Counted from the first letter of the stretch, positions 19,513-31,530 are shown. The stretch: DNA of 64,000 nt from Azorinus chamasolen (GCA_963576725.1 OY755239.1:61535453-61599452), one strand, 5' to 3'. Numbers and translations are program-made. The notes: generated from the letters alone by a model not told the origin.

Positions 19513-19827
19513 TACAGTTGAACTTCGATATTTCGAACTCGGATAACTCGAACTTCTGGATAACTCGAACAAAACGTTCAGTACTTCAAAAACTTACAAT
19601 ACAGAATTGCTCCAATAATGTATCTCTACAGATATCTAGAAACACACGCGACAGCTTAATACAGGTCTAAAATAATGCTGAAAGCTCCTACAGGAGCTTT
19701 CAGCATTACTTTAGACCTGTATTAAGCTGTGGCCTTGAGAAATTGTTCAGATTAGAAATCGAACTTCTGTTATCTCGAACTAATGTGTATGGTCCCTTGA
19801 AGTTCGAGTTATCGAAGTTCAACTGTA
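19513..19827 (+). mobile_element. POGO-5 MITE
   Basis: TA-CAGTTGAACTTCGATATTTC to TATCGAAGTTCAACTG-TA. Sub-terminal repeats of ATAACTCGAACTTC. Core hairpin GCTTAATACAGGTCTAAA...GCTGAAAGCTCC like the other POGO cores. Confidence 0.87.
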
Positions 19828-20029
19828 CATGAAACAAGAGTACCGCATACGGTACATAATACGCTCACTTGCAAACTTTCTCTGATTCAACATGCCTTAT
19901 AAGTGTTGACATTTTCTAATCTGTGCTTCAGATCTTGGTTCCCATATTAAGATGATACTATTTTCAAAAATATTGAAGTGAATATCTTATTAAATAAAAA
20001 AGTTACAGCTAATCCTCATATTTGCAGAT

Positions 20030-21016
20030 TTTTGTAAAGGGCAACGGCCATAACTCTGTAAAGACAAACTGAATGAACCTCAAAACTCAGCTTCAGATTT
20101 TGTTGCTTAAAACATTTGTGTTAAGTTTCATTTATATCATTTTAATAGTTTTCCCAGAAAACAAGAGACAAACTAAAAATTGACCGACAAAAAAGCAACG
20201 AACACACAAAGTTCAAGGAAAATAACTTTAGAATAAAATCACATATCAAAAGCCCCGCAATATATGTGAAAATTCATATTAAGGTTTAACCATATAAAAT
20301 AACAAAAACCTTAACCAAACATTCTAAGTTAAAAATGGGCATAATTCGGTCGAAATGCTGGACAGAGTTATGTACTCTTGCCTACAGGTGCAAGTTGTGA
20401 CGGTAAACAACTGTTCCAAGTTTAAACGCTTTATGTAAATAAATGGACTTTAACAAAGCCTTAAACAAAAATTCTAAGTTAAAAAGGGGCATAATTTGGT
20501 AAAAATGCTTGACAGAGTTATTTACTCTTGTCTACAGGTGAAGGTTGTGATGGTGAACAAGTGTTCCAAGTTTCAAAGCTTTATCACAAAGTGTTATGTA
20601 AATAAGTGGACTTGTTCCACATAAATTGAGGTTAACATTTTTGCTTAACGCAAATGCTAAACGCAAATTCTAAGTCCAATTAAGCGACATTGACCTTGGA
20701 TAAACGAGACGAGACTTGGCAGGCTACTGTAGCATGTATAGATAAACATTGTGGTTAAATTTGGGAAGGATTCACCAAGCGGAACTTGAGTTAGAGATGT
20801 TACAGACAGACAGACAGACCGGTTAACATTGTGTGACATTGACCTTGGATAAACAAACCGGGACTTGGCAGGCTACTGTAGAATGTCTAGATAAACATTG
20901 TGTTAAAATTTGAGAAGGATCCACCAAGCGGAACTTGGGTTAGAGATGTTACAGACGGACAGACACACAGACAGCGCCATTCCATAATACGTCCCGTTTT
21001 TTCAAACGGGCGTATA
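20030..21016. repeat. Bivalve-type dispersed repeat with internal tandem units
   Basis: Two imperfect units of about 150 bp near 20320-20595 (GGGCATAATTxGGT...GACAGAGTTAT). Two more near 20683-20965 (ATTGACCTTGGATAAAC...GGCAGGCTACTGTAG...AGAGATGTTACAGAC), each ending in an ACAGACAG run. It ends CGTCCCGTTTTTTCAAACGGGCG, a short hairpin. Repeats of this texture are abundant in bivalve genomes (recalled, not searched). Confidence 0.6.
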
Positions 21017-21075
21017 AAAATTGATGCCCCAATGAATATTACTTGAAAGAGTTTTTATGACAGATTTAGTAGAAT

Positions 21076-21244
21076 CTGACCTTATGTATTCAATAAGCAT
21101 ACGCAGCAAAACCTGATCATACGGCTCTGCTCCTATAGGAGCTAAAGAAGTCAGTCATAGATATATATTTCGCTGCCAAGCATTGTCGTCTGCAAACTTC
21201 GTTTCTAACCAGGTTAATCACAGTTTCTCGTTTGACAGCGATAG
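21076..21244. mobile_element. Fragments of TTAA-type MITEs
   Basis: GCTCCTATAGGAGC centre without its arms, and TTCGCTGCCAAGCATTGTCG from a TTAA-3 end. Confidence 0.4.
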
Positions 21245-21757
21245 ATACCTCACTCTCTTATACCCGGTTACATTACATTCACCTCTGTAGTTGGCTCAGA
21301 GAGTAGTCCAAAATGAAACTAACTCCCGTGCAAACAGAAAGTAAATTGTTTTGTGTGTTTCGTTGACAGTTCAACGGAAGAAAAGCAAAAGGCTGGGATT
21401 TCCCAATAAGTTGTGTGTCCTTTGGGGTTATAGCAGAATTTCAGCGCCCTTATAAGAAGTTCGGAATCTACAGTTTGTAGAAACTCTTTTCGAAATATTG
21501 AGCAGATATCATTCCATTGTGTTTGTTTACGTAAAGCGGCATGAAAATAGGTCTTCAAATATTCTCTGAAATTAAATTGTATTACCAGTTTTATGATAAA
21601 ATAAAAGTTATTTATTATCGATTCATGCTATTTAGATATAAACTATCGACTCAGATAACCATAAAACATAAACTATTGGGTTTGCCAAGGTTCTTGGCAT
21701 GAGCCCATCGCAGAGGTGTATGTGAGCGTAACGAACAACAACTCTGCAAGGAGATTG
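21245..21757 (-). repeat. Dispersed repeat R1, copy 2 (inverted)
   Basis: Reverse-strand counterpart of 2294-3042 without the POGO-1 insert. It keeps an 80-codon open frame on the minus strand (QTVDSELLIRALKFCYNPKG), shifted upstream relative to copy 1 by a small indel. Confidence 0.7.
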
Positions 21758-21770
21758 TAGATGCGTACGA

Positions 21771-21994
21771 TTAACCCATCCCCTCATAGGCTTTTTTAGG
21801 CCCAACCTCTTTGAATAAATCTACTGAAAAGGAGCATTTACAGAAAAAGGGGAAAATACAATTGTGTCGTTTTGAAACCATTGTGATAAATCGAGCATTT
21901 GCTCCTATGGAGCAAATGCTCTATTTTCACAATGGTTTCAAAAAGTGCCTTTTACAGGGGATCAAAAAGGCATCTGTATGAGAAAATGGGTTAT
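21771..21994 (-). mobile_element. TTAA-4 MITE
   Basis: TTAACCCATCCCCTCATAGG to GAGAAAATGGGTTAT; hairpin centred on GCTCCTATGGAGC. Begins 14 bp after R1 copy 2. Confidence 0.78.
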
Positions 21995-22308
21995 AAATGT
22001 TTATACACAAAGATTTTCGACCAATCATCAAGCCGGATATTTGAAAAATATGCCCGATTCAATTGTTAAGAGTTCGAGATTTGGCAAGACTTTCATTCTT
22101 AATTCACCAAGAGTTGGATAATTCATTATTTAGTGTTTACGAGGTACTGTGCATGAAAGGGGTTTGATTCAAGACCCGCCCAGCCTCGTGATCGCTTTAT
22201 ATGGCAATGTTTACTTCACTTTCACGTGGAGTGCGACGAGACCCGTTTTCGTTTGTATAATGAAAAAGAAACAAGACGAATAGTTTATAGACAAAATTCT
22301 TGAACACA

Positions 22309-22456
22309 TTTAATATAGGAGCAAATGCTCTGTTTATCACAATGGTTTCAAACTACAAAATTCTGAAAAATGTCCTTTTCTCTAGTTAATACTCCTTTTC
22401 GATAGATTTATTCAAAGTGGTTGGATCTAAGAATAGTCTACGAAGGAATGGGTTAA
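22309..22456 (+). mobile_element. TTAA-4 half-element
   Basis: TTAA joined directly to TATAGGAGCAAATGCTCTG, then the full right half to GGAATGGGTTAA. Same breakpoint as 1985-2132, in a different flank. Confidence 0.75.
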
Positions 22457-22565
22457 AACAGGTTGTAGTGTAGTCTCTCAGTATTTACGTTTTATAACAA
22501 TTCATCCTTACTGACACCATGTAATTACCTATAAGCTGTTAGCAATTTTACAGTCAGTAGTACAT

Positions 22566-22795
22566 TTAACCCTTTCCCTCATATTGACGACTTTTGACGA
22601 ATCTGTAATAGTCACTTTGTGAAACCATTGTGATTAATAGAGCATTTGCTCCTATAGGAGCAAATGTTCTATTTATCACAATGGTTTCAAACTACAAAAT
22701 TCTAAAATTGTTCCTTTTCTCTAGTTAATGCTCCTTTTCGGTAGATTTATTCAAAGAGGTTGTATCTAAAAATAGCCTATGATGTAATGGGTTAA
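22566..22795 (+). mobile_element. TTAA-4 MITE
   Basis: TTAACCCTTTCCCTCATATT to GATGTAATGGGTTAA; near-perfect hairpin. Confidence 0.86.
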
Positions 22796-22809
22796 AGTGG
22801 GTTTTAGTG

Positions 22810-23038
22810 TTTACGTAGTATATATGGTTTTACTATATTAGTAGTATATAGAGACATTTTACTTTATTAGTATTCTATAGAGACGTTTTACTTTATTAGT
22901 AGTATATAGAGACGTTTTACTTTATAAGTAGTATATAGAGACGTTTTACTTTATAAGTAGTATATAGAGACATTTTACTTTATTAGTATTCTATAGAGAC
23001 GTTTTACTTTATTAGTAGTATATAGAGACATTTTACTG
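22810..23038. repeat. Minisatellite S1, about 27-bp unit
   Basis: Tandem TATAGAGACGTTTTACTTTA-TTAGTAG with small variants; resumes after module J. Confidence 0.8.
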
Positions 23039-23376
23039 TATAAATTCTGAAGGGTGGTGATCCCTCGAAAGCAAAAATTGCAACACAAAAAGAGAAAATT
23101 GCAGACTCGGTTTTATTGAGTCTGTTCATGAGCAGTAATTGAAAGTGCAACACTGCTCACGCCCCCTAGCACCGGCTTAAGCGGTATTCAATTTTCAGAA
23201 CAAGAAGTACTGAAATTCATGATCTCGAAGGATCAGAAGGTATAACAACACTGAGAATGAATTACGGGGCGACGTTTTACGGCCGCCACACAAGCACTTA
23301 ACACCTGCTGTTGTGAAGATTATAAATTCTGAAGGGTGGTGATCCCTCGAAAGCAAAAATTGCAACACAAAAAGAG
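23039..23376 (+). mobile_element. Module J, 56-bp direct terminal repeats
   Basis: TATAAATTCTGAAGGGTGGT... is repeated at 23039-23094 and 23321-23376 around a 226-bp body with GACTCGGTTTTATTGAGTC and CCTAGCACCGGCTTAAGCGG. It interrupts minisatellite S1. An inverted copy with only one terminal repeat lies at 32603-32820. Confidence 0.65.
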
Positions 23377-23705
23377 TCGTATATAGTAGTATAAGTCGTA
23401 TATAGAGACGTTTTACTGTATAAGTCGTATATAGATACGTTTTACTGTATAAGTCGTATATGCAGAGGTTTTACTTTATTAGTAGTCTATAGAGTCGTTT
23501 TACTTTATTAGTAGTAAAACGACTCTATAGACTACTAATAAAGTACTTATATTATTTATATAATACTTATATATTACTTATATTATATACTTTATTAGTA
23601 GTAGTTTTGGCGCTATATGACCTACTTAGTGTCGCGGTGCCGTAAAACCCAACTCACTCACTCACTTATTAGTAGTATATAAAGATGTTTTACTTTATTA
23701 ATAGT
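23377..23705. repeat. Minisatellite S1, continued, with a mollusc-type tail
   Basis: More 27-bp-like units, an inverted pair around 23510-23545 (GTAGTCTATAGAGTCGTTTT and its complement) and GTGCCGTAAAACCCAACTCA followed by CTCACTCACTC at 23638-23665. Confidence 0.6.
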
Positions 23706-23708
23706 ATA

Positions 23709-23991
23709 TTAGTTTTTAGGGTGGTGATGGAATAAGTGTGAGGTTGGGTGCCCCTAAACCGGTTTAAATCCCCAGTGACTTTTGCCACTGACCGTTTTAA
23801 AGACATTACCCAGGTCCATTCAATGATTCCCCCCCCATTGTTCTCAATAGGCGTGAAAGTAACAGTAAAAGCATGATACAAGTGTGCAAAATATGGCAAG
23901 CCGTCTCATTCTGTCTAGAGAGGCCCTGACATACAATTAGTCAAGGGGAACACACTCAAAAGACCATTGTTGGTCAGAACCCAATAGAAGT
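23709..23991. other. Low-copy repeat-like sequence
   Basis: Includes AGTGACTTTTGCCACTGACC (23770-23789), which recurs with changes at 32825-32845. No gene seen. Confidence 0.4.
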
Positions 23992-24196
23992 TCAACCCTT
24001 AAGAAGCCTACCACTAACAAACAAAGGGCCATATGCAAACAGGTTGGATCCAGATGAGACGTCAAGTAACCCGGCATCTTATCTGGATCCAAGCTATTTG
24101 ACAGACAACATTTTCACAAATCTTTACAAACTATGAAGCACTTTCACATTTGAAGCAGACAAGCAATTTAGCAGATGAATATTTTATAAGGATTAA
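23992..24196 (+). mobile_element. TTAA-3 MITE, degenerate
   Basis: TCAACCCTTAAGAAGCC to ATAAGGATTAA; hairpin GATGAGACGTCAAGT...CCGGCATCTTATC. Confidence 0.55.
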
Positions 24197-24884
24197 ATAC
24201 ATTAAAAAAACCTGAGCGCTTATGTATATCAGAGATAAAACTCTGGACATTTGGCCTGCAGTAGAATCCATTTAACCTGCAGTGGAGGAGAGCTATAATA
24301 TGTTCAAAGGCGCCCTAATTAAAGCTGAGAATTCAATTTTGTCTTGTAGAGCTGGCGTTCATATATACATGCCATGTTTGTTTGTACAGTGGAGAAAACG
24401 TTATCATTTCCCGTTTAAACGTATCTATACGCAAATGCATTGAAGAAAATGTAGAAAAATACACCTTGTTGAAATATCTCAAGATATTTTTTATCTGAGT
24501 GGCAAACCGTTTGGAGCCTGATCAGACGCCGGGTTACTGCTCAGAAAGTTATAATTTAACCCCTGCACTTGATCTCAATGAGATATATTTGTATGTCATG
24601 AATGTAGGTTGAGCACTTTAGAAGACATTCACAGGCCGAACGGACAAAGCGGGGCCTATATGCTCCTTCTTATAGTTTCAGGGAGCATAATAAAAAATAA
24701 AAACATATACTGCATTAGTGACAATCTAATCATTTCCAAATCATCAAATGTAAGAGACGGGCCTCACATGGAACGCTCCAGTGGTTCTTGACAGGCAGAC
24801 TGCTATAGCTCTTACCATGTGCCGCATGCTTTTTCACAGGTTAGCTGTAAAGACTCAAGCCGGCCAAGGGAATGTCTTTAAGGC
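24197..24884. other. No gene seen
   Basis: Mostly unique. A TTAA-3-like fragment at 24504-24545 (CCGTTTGGAGCCTGATCAG). Confidence 0.45.
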
Positions 24885-25055
24885 GATACTTCCATCTTCC
24901 CCTATTGTTTGTTTGTTTTGTCTTTGTCTTTGTGCGTCTCTTTATGTTTTTGGTAGTTATATACATTTGCTGCGTTTTCTTGTGTTGTTGTTCGAGCGGC
25001 TGTTTGTTGTGTATGTGGTGTTTCCTGCATGACTCATATTTGTACTTTTACTGTT
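24885..25055 (+). repeat. Module H, copy 1
   Basis: TTCCCCTATTGTTTGTTTG ... GTATGTGGTGTTTCCTGC...ATGACTCATATTTGTAC. Also at 32850-33000 and 34940-35040, each time next to a minisatellite. An 83-codon frame here is low-complexity (VLLFERLFVVYVV) and not conserved as protein. Confidence 0.6.
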
Positions 25056-25700
25056 TAAGTAGTATATAGAGAGGTTTTACTATATCAGTAGTATATTTAG
25101 AGGGGGTTTACTGTATTAGTAGCATATGGAGACATGTTACTATATAAGTAATATATAGAATGGTGTTTCACTATATGAGTAGCATATAGAGTGGTTTATT
25201 TATACTACATATTTAGAGGGGTTTTACTGTATTAATAATATATACAGAGGTTTTACTACACGAGTAGTATATTTAGAGGGGTTTAAGTGTAAGTGGTATA
25301 TAGAGATGTTTTACTTTATTGGTAGTATAATAGAGAAGTTTAACTATATTAGTTGCATACAGAGAGGAATTTTTACTATATTAGTTGCATACACAGAGGG
25401 GTGTAACAATATAAGTAGTATTTAGAGAGGTTTTGCTATATTAGCTGTATATTTAGATAGGATATACTATATTAGCAATATAGAGAGAGAGGGTTTACTA
25501 TTTAGTTGTTTATTAAGAGATGTTTTACTATATTAGTATTATATTAAGAGAGGTTTTACTATGTTAGTATTATATCAAGAGAAGTTTTATTGTATTAGTA
25601 TTATAGTAGTATTTTTAGAGAGGTTTTGTATATTGATAGTATATTTAGTGAGGACATTCTTTATTAGTAGCTTATTACGATAGGTTTTACTATATTGTGC
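25056..25700. repeat. Minisatellite S1, degenerate block
   Basis: GTAGTATATAGAGAGGTTTT-ACTATATTA units, period about 27-30 bp and strongly diverged, opening immediately after module H. Confidence 0.7.
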
Positions 25701-26530
25701 TGCGGCCTATGTCATAGCACAAGGTATGTAATGGTTTGGTATGACCTGCTATTTTGGCAATGGAGTAACATTTTTACCTTCTGCCTCGAAGAGCTTATTT
25801 GTTATGAACGAAAATAAAACTGGAAAAAAACTTCAAAACACACACGCGAATATTTGGCAAGTCAGTTATTACATGAGTTTCAACTTCAAGAGAGACCAAG
25901 TGCACAAAACTGCAAAAGCACAATAAATGTAAAATAGATCTATCGATTCTGTAAAATAAATCTTATCTGGTGTGGCCTAATTGTCGGGTCGTTTCGAACA
26001 CAACCCGTTTCGGCCACATGTCATTTCGGACCCAATCCGTTTCGGCCCACTATAAAATATAGTCCGTTTTACGTAAAATGTAGACCAAACGATTTGCATT
26101 CAAAGGTATATAAATGGCAGTTGTGACATGATTGAACGGAAAGTACCAATATACGCAGAATTAAATCCAATAGATAAATGTTTTTGATTAGATGATAAAT
26201 AAGCGTTCAACACCAGTATATGCCGTATTATGATATGCAAGTATGGAGAATGATGTCAGTAAGTATCCTGTTTAATTTGAATTAAAAAGTTGTGGACATT
26301 GTAAAGTAAAGGCACGGAATTTAAAATAAAATCTTGGTTCATTTGAAATTGGAATTTTATTGTGATAAGAAACAAATAAGAAAACACACGTATCAAACAA
26401 CAACTATACCGAACAAATCTGAATAAGCAAACATACTTATCAAGCAAGAAATATACAGAGCAAATAGATAAGGAACAAATAGCAATGACTGAGCTATATA
26501 CATATAGCGACATAATAAAAATATATATGA
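25701..26530. other. Unique AT-rich stretch, no gene seen
   Basis: A cluster near 25980-26060 has short reiterated GTTTCGG/CCGTTTCGGCC words. Open frames here are short and compositionally AT-driven. Confidence 0.45.
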
Positions 26531-26542
26531 TTTTTTTTATTT

Positions 26543-26616
26543 AATAAGCAAACAGAGCAGACCCTGATCAGACTGATCATACAGTAATATTGAATCTGGA
26601 TCCATTCTGTTTGCCA
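26543..26616 (-). mobile_element. TTAA-1/2 hairpin relic
   Basis: GCAAACAGAGCAGACCCTGA ... GGATCCATTCTGTTTGCC; centre mutated. Confidence 0.5.
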
Positions 26617-26929
26617 AGGTGTTAAATTGCATATGTATCTTTGTTCCGGATTCATTTTACATCTGTTCATTGAAAAAACTGACTTGTTTATACCGTGACA
26701 ACCGGAAATGACGATGTGCGGTCTAGCGCCGTAATGTATATCAACGTCAGAACCATATTAGAGTACTAACTATGATATAACTGGCCATACAAACATTATA
26801 TTTTTGCATATTGACGCCAAGGTGCCCCGCTCACATCGGCGTAACGTTGCTATGGTGACAATATATCGCGTGTTGCTTGTACCTACGTTTAATTATGGCA
26901 ATAAATCAATAGCATAAAAAAGGTAAAGG

Positions 26930-27213
26930 TGAGGTTTATAGTCTGGAACTACATACAATGTACATATTCTCCCGACTTCACAATTTACCCCCTGATCACT
27001 GGGTTATAAGTCGGCCATTAACACTCGGCGCTCAAGGCAGCCATGGCACATTGGCTTATTTCCCTAACAGGTACCTATTTATACACCTGGGTAGAGAGGA
27101 GCAAACGTGGGATGCATTTTTTGCTCAGAAAAATTCTGATAGTCCGATGGCAGGATTCGAACCGGGGACCCTTCGATCCCAAGTCTAACGTCCTACCACT
27201 GGACCACCACTCC
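26930..27213 (-). mobile_element. tRNA-headed SINE
   Basis: Read on the minus strand from 27213, the head GGGAGTGGTGGTCCAGTGG carries an A-box-like segment, and GGTTCGAATCC (27152-27162) is a textbook B box. The body (ACCCAGGTGTATAAATAGG, GTACCTGTTAGGG) is of a type seen in marine-invertebrate SINEs (recalled). It runs to an A-rich end near 26930. Confidence 0.7.
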
Positions 27214-27319
27214 CACCACTCCCAGCATACAGTTGCAGCTATAATTTATGAAAATTTCATAGAAAATATTAACAAATAAAAACATTACAGCACATTACTG
27301 ATATTTGTTTTAACATTTA

Positions 27320-27710
27320 GTACCACCCACCCCTTCCAACTAGTTGAGTTGAGGGGGATATAATGCAATCACTATGTCTGTTGATCAGTCTGTCTGTCCG
27401 TTCATCGGTCTGTCCGGATTTGTCCAGAGCATTACTCGGTTATCTTTCTATGAATCTTTCTTAAGCTTTGTATACTTCTTGTTCATCATATGGCATTGTG
27501 CACCTGTGATTTGGGTCATGATCACTTGACCGATAAAACAGTTAGAGCATTGTCACACACTTTTTACTTTGAGGAATGTGGCCTGAGCATTAGTAATACC
27601 AAATGGACAATACTTATTCAATATCATATGAACCTGTAAATATGCCATTTTGGTCATGGTGTCTTGACCAATAAGTTAATTAGGGTATTCTTTATGAGCC
27701 CTCATATCAG
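27320..27710. repeat. Putative dispersed repeat
   Basis: GAGGGGGATATAATGCAATC, a CTGTCTGTCCGT run and repeated GGTCATGxTxxCTTGACC phrases resemble non-coding bivalve interspersed repeats. No second copy in this window. Confidence 0.35.
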
Positions 27711-28806
27711 AATCTGCACTGTTAGCGAATTCAGAACAATATCTGTAAAATATCCGTAGTTCCTAGTAAATAATTCTTATTTTGGAGTCAAAATATCTGC
27801 ATTGGACATAAAAGTCACTTGGTTTTGAAAATATTAAATTATTCACCTATTTCTTTAGTCTCATTGGAAGTTTTTGACTTGTTTACCTGTGGTACAAAGT
27901 CTTGTATATTACACTGTTCGTTTGTTATCACTGCTTTATAAAAACATATGTTACCAGTACTTTCTTTGTGTTGATTAAGTTATTTCAAATGTTTATTTTT
28001 AACATTTTCTCACACAGATACAATTAAACATTTTTGCGGAGTAAACTCAGATCTGAAAGTTTCTAAAGAAGCTGTTTCATTTTCGTCTGCTACATTTAAA
28101 AATAATTATATTAAAATACTGTATATCTCAGCTAACACTATATCTACTACTGTCAGTGAAAATTATTTATTCAACAAAATATTCACCAAAAATAAACTTC
28201 TGTATAGATAAACGATGAAACAGTTAATCATTCTTGATTTTGCTCATGTTGTAATGAGGAACATTAGTTGTTTATTTTCAAATAAAAGAACCCATGCATT
28301 GTTTTTTAAAAAAGAAGCTTCTACTTTTATCAAGAAAAAACAACTAACCAATGTCCCTCATTGTCATTTACTTAGTAGTTTTAATTATGCAATCATTAAC
28401 TTTGTTGTTCCTTTTCTATACCCGACTTTTGCTCTTCTTATTACTTCCTAGTATAATAAATTCATATCAACATCATAAAACCAGCCTTTCGTATACTAGT
28501 ATACTCGAAATAAAAATGGTATTTTACCAGTGTATGTACTGCTTAAAACCACTTTGCTTTCATTGCCCAAGTAATAAACACTGTACACTTCACTAAAATC
28601 ATTTAAAACTTATTAAGCAAATAATAATGTTTACGTAAGCTTTGTTTTGCCGCAGCACTTACTTACTTTGCTGTACATGTACAACACTTTTCACTTGTCT
28701 TCAAATGTGTCACACAGTCCGCTCTCTTTTGGACAGCATCGTTTATTATTTAGCATGCTAAACAAGTTCGCACAAATCTTCGTCTACCTTATTTCAGTAT
28801 ACATGT
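27711..28806. other. No gene seen
   Basis: About 1.1 kb of AT-rich sequence. Short open frames on the plus strand (28215-28832) are Leu/Phe/Ser-rich, without motifs or splice structure that I can support. Confidence 0.4.
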
Positions 28807-28889
28807 ACAGTAGAACCCTTCTAAGACGATGACGAAGGTTTCCAACTGGTTTGTTCTACCGTTAAGTCCTTCCGTGTACGGAACATAGA

Positions 28890-29012
28890 GGATCTTATAT
28901 GAGTGTTTCTAACAAATTGATTTTATGAAACACGAGTTTACTATAATAATGTAATCATTATAGTAAACGAGTATCATAAAAAAGAATTTGTAATGAACAC
29001 GAATGTAAGACA
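28890..29012 (+). mobile_element. HP-K hairpin MITE
   Basis: ACGAGTTTACTATAATAATG / CATTATAGTAAACGAG centre, with outer arms GTCTTACATTCGTG/TATGAGTG. A POGO-like CAGTAGAACCC at 28809 precedes it. Confidence 0.55.
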
Positions 29013-29409
29013 TTCTATCACATAACCATTACAAAGTGCCATAGAAAGTGAAATGGGCTACATCTCACTGCTGTCGACTGTTGTTTACAAACAGCGTAGT
29101 AATACGATAGAGGACGCACATGTAGTGAATCGGTCATGCAGCGCTACGATTGGCTAACGATTAAATACGCCATGCATTGATTCCACGTATTCTCCTTCAG
29201 ATTCATTATCCACCGGATTCAAACTGCTAATTTGACTTTAAAAATAACTATGGCATTTCCGCGTTTAAGGACACTCTGTTTCGGTACTCCATCACCGCAG
29301 CTTATGTGATAAAATGAAATTTGATCTATGTACGGAAACCCTCTGGTGTCTTCCTCTATCTGTCATTAGTTGGATGTCGCGATATGATTTAAGTACTGTT
29401 AAAGTGACG
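29013..29409. other. No gene seen
   Basis: Unique sequence; nothing recognised. Confidence 0.4.
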
Positions 29410-29481
29410 TAAACCCTGATACAAGCAAACCTCCAAGGCGGTCTCTTAATAGACATTGGCGTTTTTAAAATATGTGACTGC

Positions 29482-29731
29482 TTAACCCTTTCCTTCATAT
29501 AAACGCGTTTTCACGCATTTGCAAACAGAGTAGACCCAGATCAGACGGCTCCTATAGGAGCCGTCTGGTCAGGGTCTGCTCTGTTTGCTAATGGAATTTA
29601 ATAGACCTTTTTCTTTACTTTCCAAAATAGCTACAATGTTCCGCCTTCCATATTTCATTATAGCTATTTTGTTCATAAATATTCAATAGGTATTAAAATT
29701 TGAAATAAACATAGAACAGGAAAAGGGTTAA
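29482..29731 (+). mobile_element. TTAA-1 MITE, best copy
   Basis: TTAACCCTTTCCTTCATATA to ACAGGAAAAGGGTTAA. Hairpin CAGACGGCTCC-TATA-GGAGCCGTCTG intact. Confidence 0.9.
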
Positions 29732-29790
29732 TGCAAGACGAATGTCATGCAGAACGTTCCAATATTAACTTGCATAACGTTCGTCCTGTA

Positions 29791-30024
29791 TTAACCCTTT
29801 CCCTCATATGAACGTGTTTTCACGCATTTGCAAACAGAGTAGACCCAGATCAGACGGCTGATCAGGGTCTACTCTGTTTGCTTATAGAATTTGATAGATC
29901 TGTTTCTTTGCTTTCTAAAATGTCTAAAATGGTCCAACTTGCATGTTTCTTTATAACTATTTTGTTAATGAATATTCATTAGGTATTGAAATTTGAAATA
30001 GACATAGAACAGGGAAAGGGTTAA
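29791..30024 (+). mobile_element. TTAA-1 MITE, second insert
   Basis: TTAACCCTTTCCCTCATATG to CAGGGAAAGGGTTAA. The hairpin centre is shortened to GACGGCTGATCAGG. Confidence 0.87.
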
Positions 30025-30095
30025 ACAGTAACATGACCTTAAGATTCGAAATTATGCCTCTTATAAAGGTCGTCCATTTCATTCATATTTATAAA

Positions 30096-30270
30096 CCCGC
30101 TGTCACGTCTTTACAAACAAAGTAGACCCAGCTCTGTAGGAGCCGTCTGATCAGAGTATGTGCTGTTTGTTTATGGAACTATAGACATAGTTTCTGGTAT
30201 GGCCATAGTTTCTTGATTATGTACCATTATAAAGATGCAGTGAATGAATAATCATGGGATAAAAGTTTAA
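30096..30270 (+). mobile_element. TTAA-2 MITE, decayed
   Basis: TTACAAACAAAGTAGACCC and GTCTGATCAGAGTATGTGC arms; right end ATGGGATAAAAGTTTAA. Confidence 0.55.
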
Positions 30271-30489
30271 AGATATTTTTCCTGTTCTATTTATAGGATA
30301 TGTCATTACAAAAATGACACCTATGTACTTAAAAGTTGTCGAGTCTCATTTGGCTCTGGACATTAGTTTGCAATATAATGATATCCTAAGTGGACCATTT
30401 CATGATAAAAGTTATGAACAAGTACATTAATCACAATGGTAACAGTAATTAACCCCTCTGGACCAATATCGAATTTGTAATAACCGACA

Positions 30490-30696
30490 TTAAACCCTCG
30501 ATATTTCGAAATATTAGTTTAGAAGAATTTCGACATATTAGGCAGGTGACCGTTTAATGCAGAGTGAAAGTCATGCGGAGAGCTCATAGAGGAGCTTTCT
30601 GCATGACGTTCAGCCTGAATTAAGCTGTCACCTGTCTCCAAGACTGATATTCATACTAACTTGAACGTCCGGTTAAGAGGGGTTCTACATACTGTA
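30490..30696 (-). mobile_element. POGO-4 MITE
   Basis: Core GGCAGGTGACCGTTTAATGC ... GAATTAAGCTGTCACCTG with AGAGCTCATAGAGGAGCT loop; right end CGTCCGGTTAAGAGGGGTTC. The left TIR is decayed. Confidence 0.65.
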
Positions 30697-31321
30697 AATG
30701 TATATTCATACAAATGTAGTTAGAGTCCATACTTGTACATGTAATTGGTTGTACCAGTCAATAAGTATACATATATTAGTGTTCGAATAATCGAGTTTTT
30801 CTGTATTTCAAAATATTGTTTCTCGATGAGACACTAATATCTAAGAGAAATGGGAAACCAAAACTTAAGTTTGAGAATTGTTGCAAGAAGCAAATGACAA
30901 TTGGTTAGATTGCATGGTGTCGACCGTTCATCCGCCAAGTGCGAATTGATTAGCATTTGAAAACAGTGGCGACCCAGATGAGACAATTTTCAGTATCTAT
31001 CATGTCTGACTCTCGATCAATAGTTTCTCAAAAGCTTGATTCCCTCGGAAGTAGTCAAAATTGTATCAGTTCCAAATTAAAACAGACATGATTTTTGTAC
31101 AGTCTTGTAAGTGTTAGAGGACAGGCCATCGGCAATATCGCTATTGACATTGTGTTTATTGGCACGATTCTTGCCGTGGATTGGTGTTCTAGAATGACAA
31201 TATTGTATCCATTTCCGTCTCTTGAGTACCAGATAGCTATATATAACAGGATGATGATGCTTCGATATCGTTTGGATGGTTTAGAAGAGTTACGCAAACA
31301 AGTTGGCGTTACTATTAACTC
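30697..31321. other. No gene seen
   Basis: Overlapping open frames of 76-80 codons on both strands (31055-31325) share sequence and show no motif. Short MITE scraps near 30960-31030. Confidence 0.4.
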
Positions 31322-31530
31322 TTAACCTGCCGGAAAAAAATAATGTCTGCTCAAATTTGGATCCGGTGCAAAGTGGACTACTTCCGACTCGACGAAGCTA
31401 TTTACGAAATTATTGACCGAGTGTCAAACAGCTTGGACCCTGATGAGACGCCGAGTTACTCAGCGTCTCATCTGGATCCAAGCTGTTTGCAAATAGGAGT
31501 CAAGTCGAGATTAACGAGAAAAAGGGTTAA
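31322..31530 (-). mobile_element. TTAA-3-type MITE
   Basis: TTAACCTGCCGGAAAAAA to GAGAAAAAGGGTTAA; perfect hairpin GATGAGACGCCGAGT-TACTCAGCGTCTCATC. Confidence 0.78.

Larger units (their letters stand above)
29410..30095 (+). mobile_element. POGO-1-type MITE carrying two TTAA-1 inserts
   Basis: After removing the two inserts the core reads GTGACTGC-TTAA-TGCAAGACG...CGTCCTGTA-TTAA-ACAGT, then AATTATGCCTCTTATAAAGG. Both symmetric TTAA sites of its palindrome are occupied. The left TIR is decayed. Confidence 0.65.

Noticed and set aside
27142..27213. tRNA gene on the minus strand
   Set aside because: A and B boxes are present, but the sequence continues into a SINE body and does not fold convincingly as a functional tRNA.
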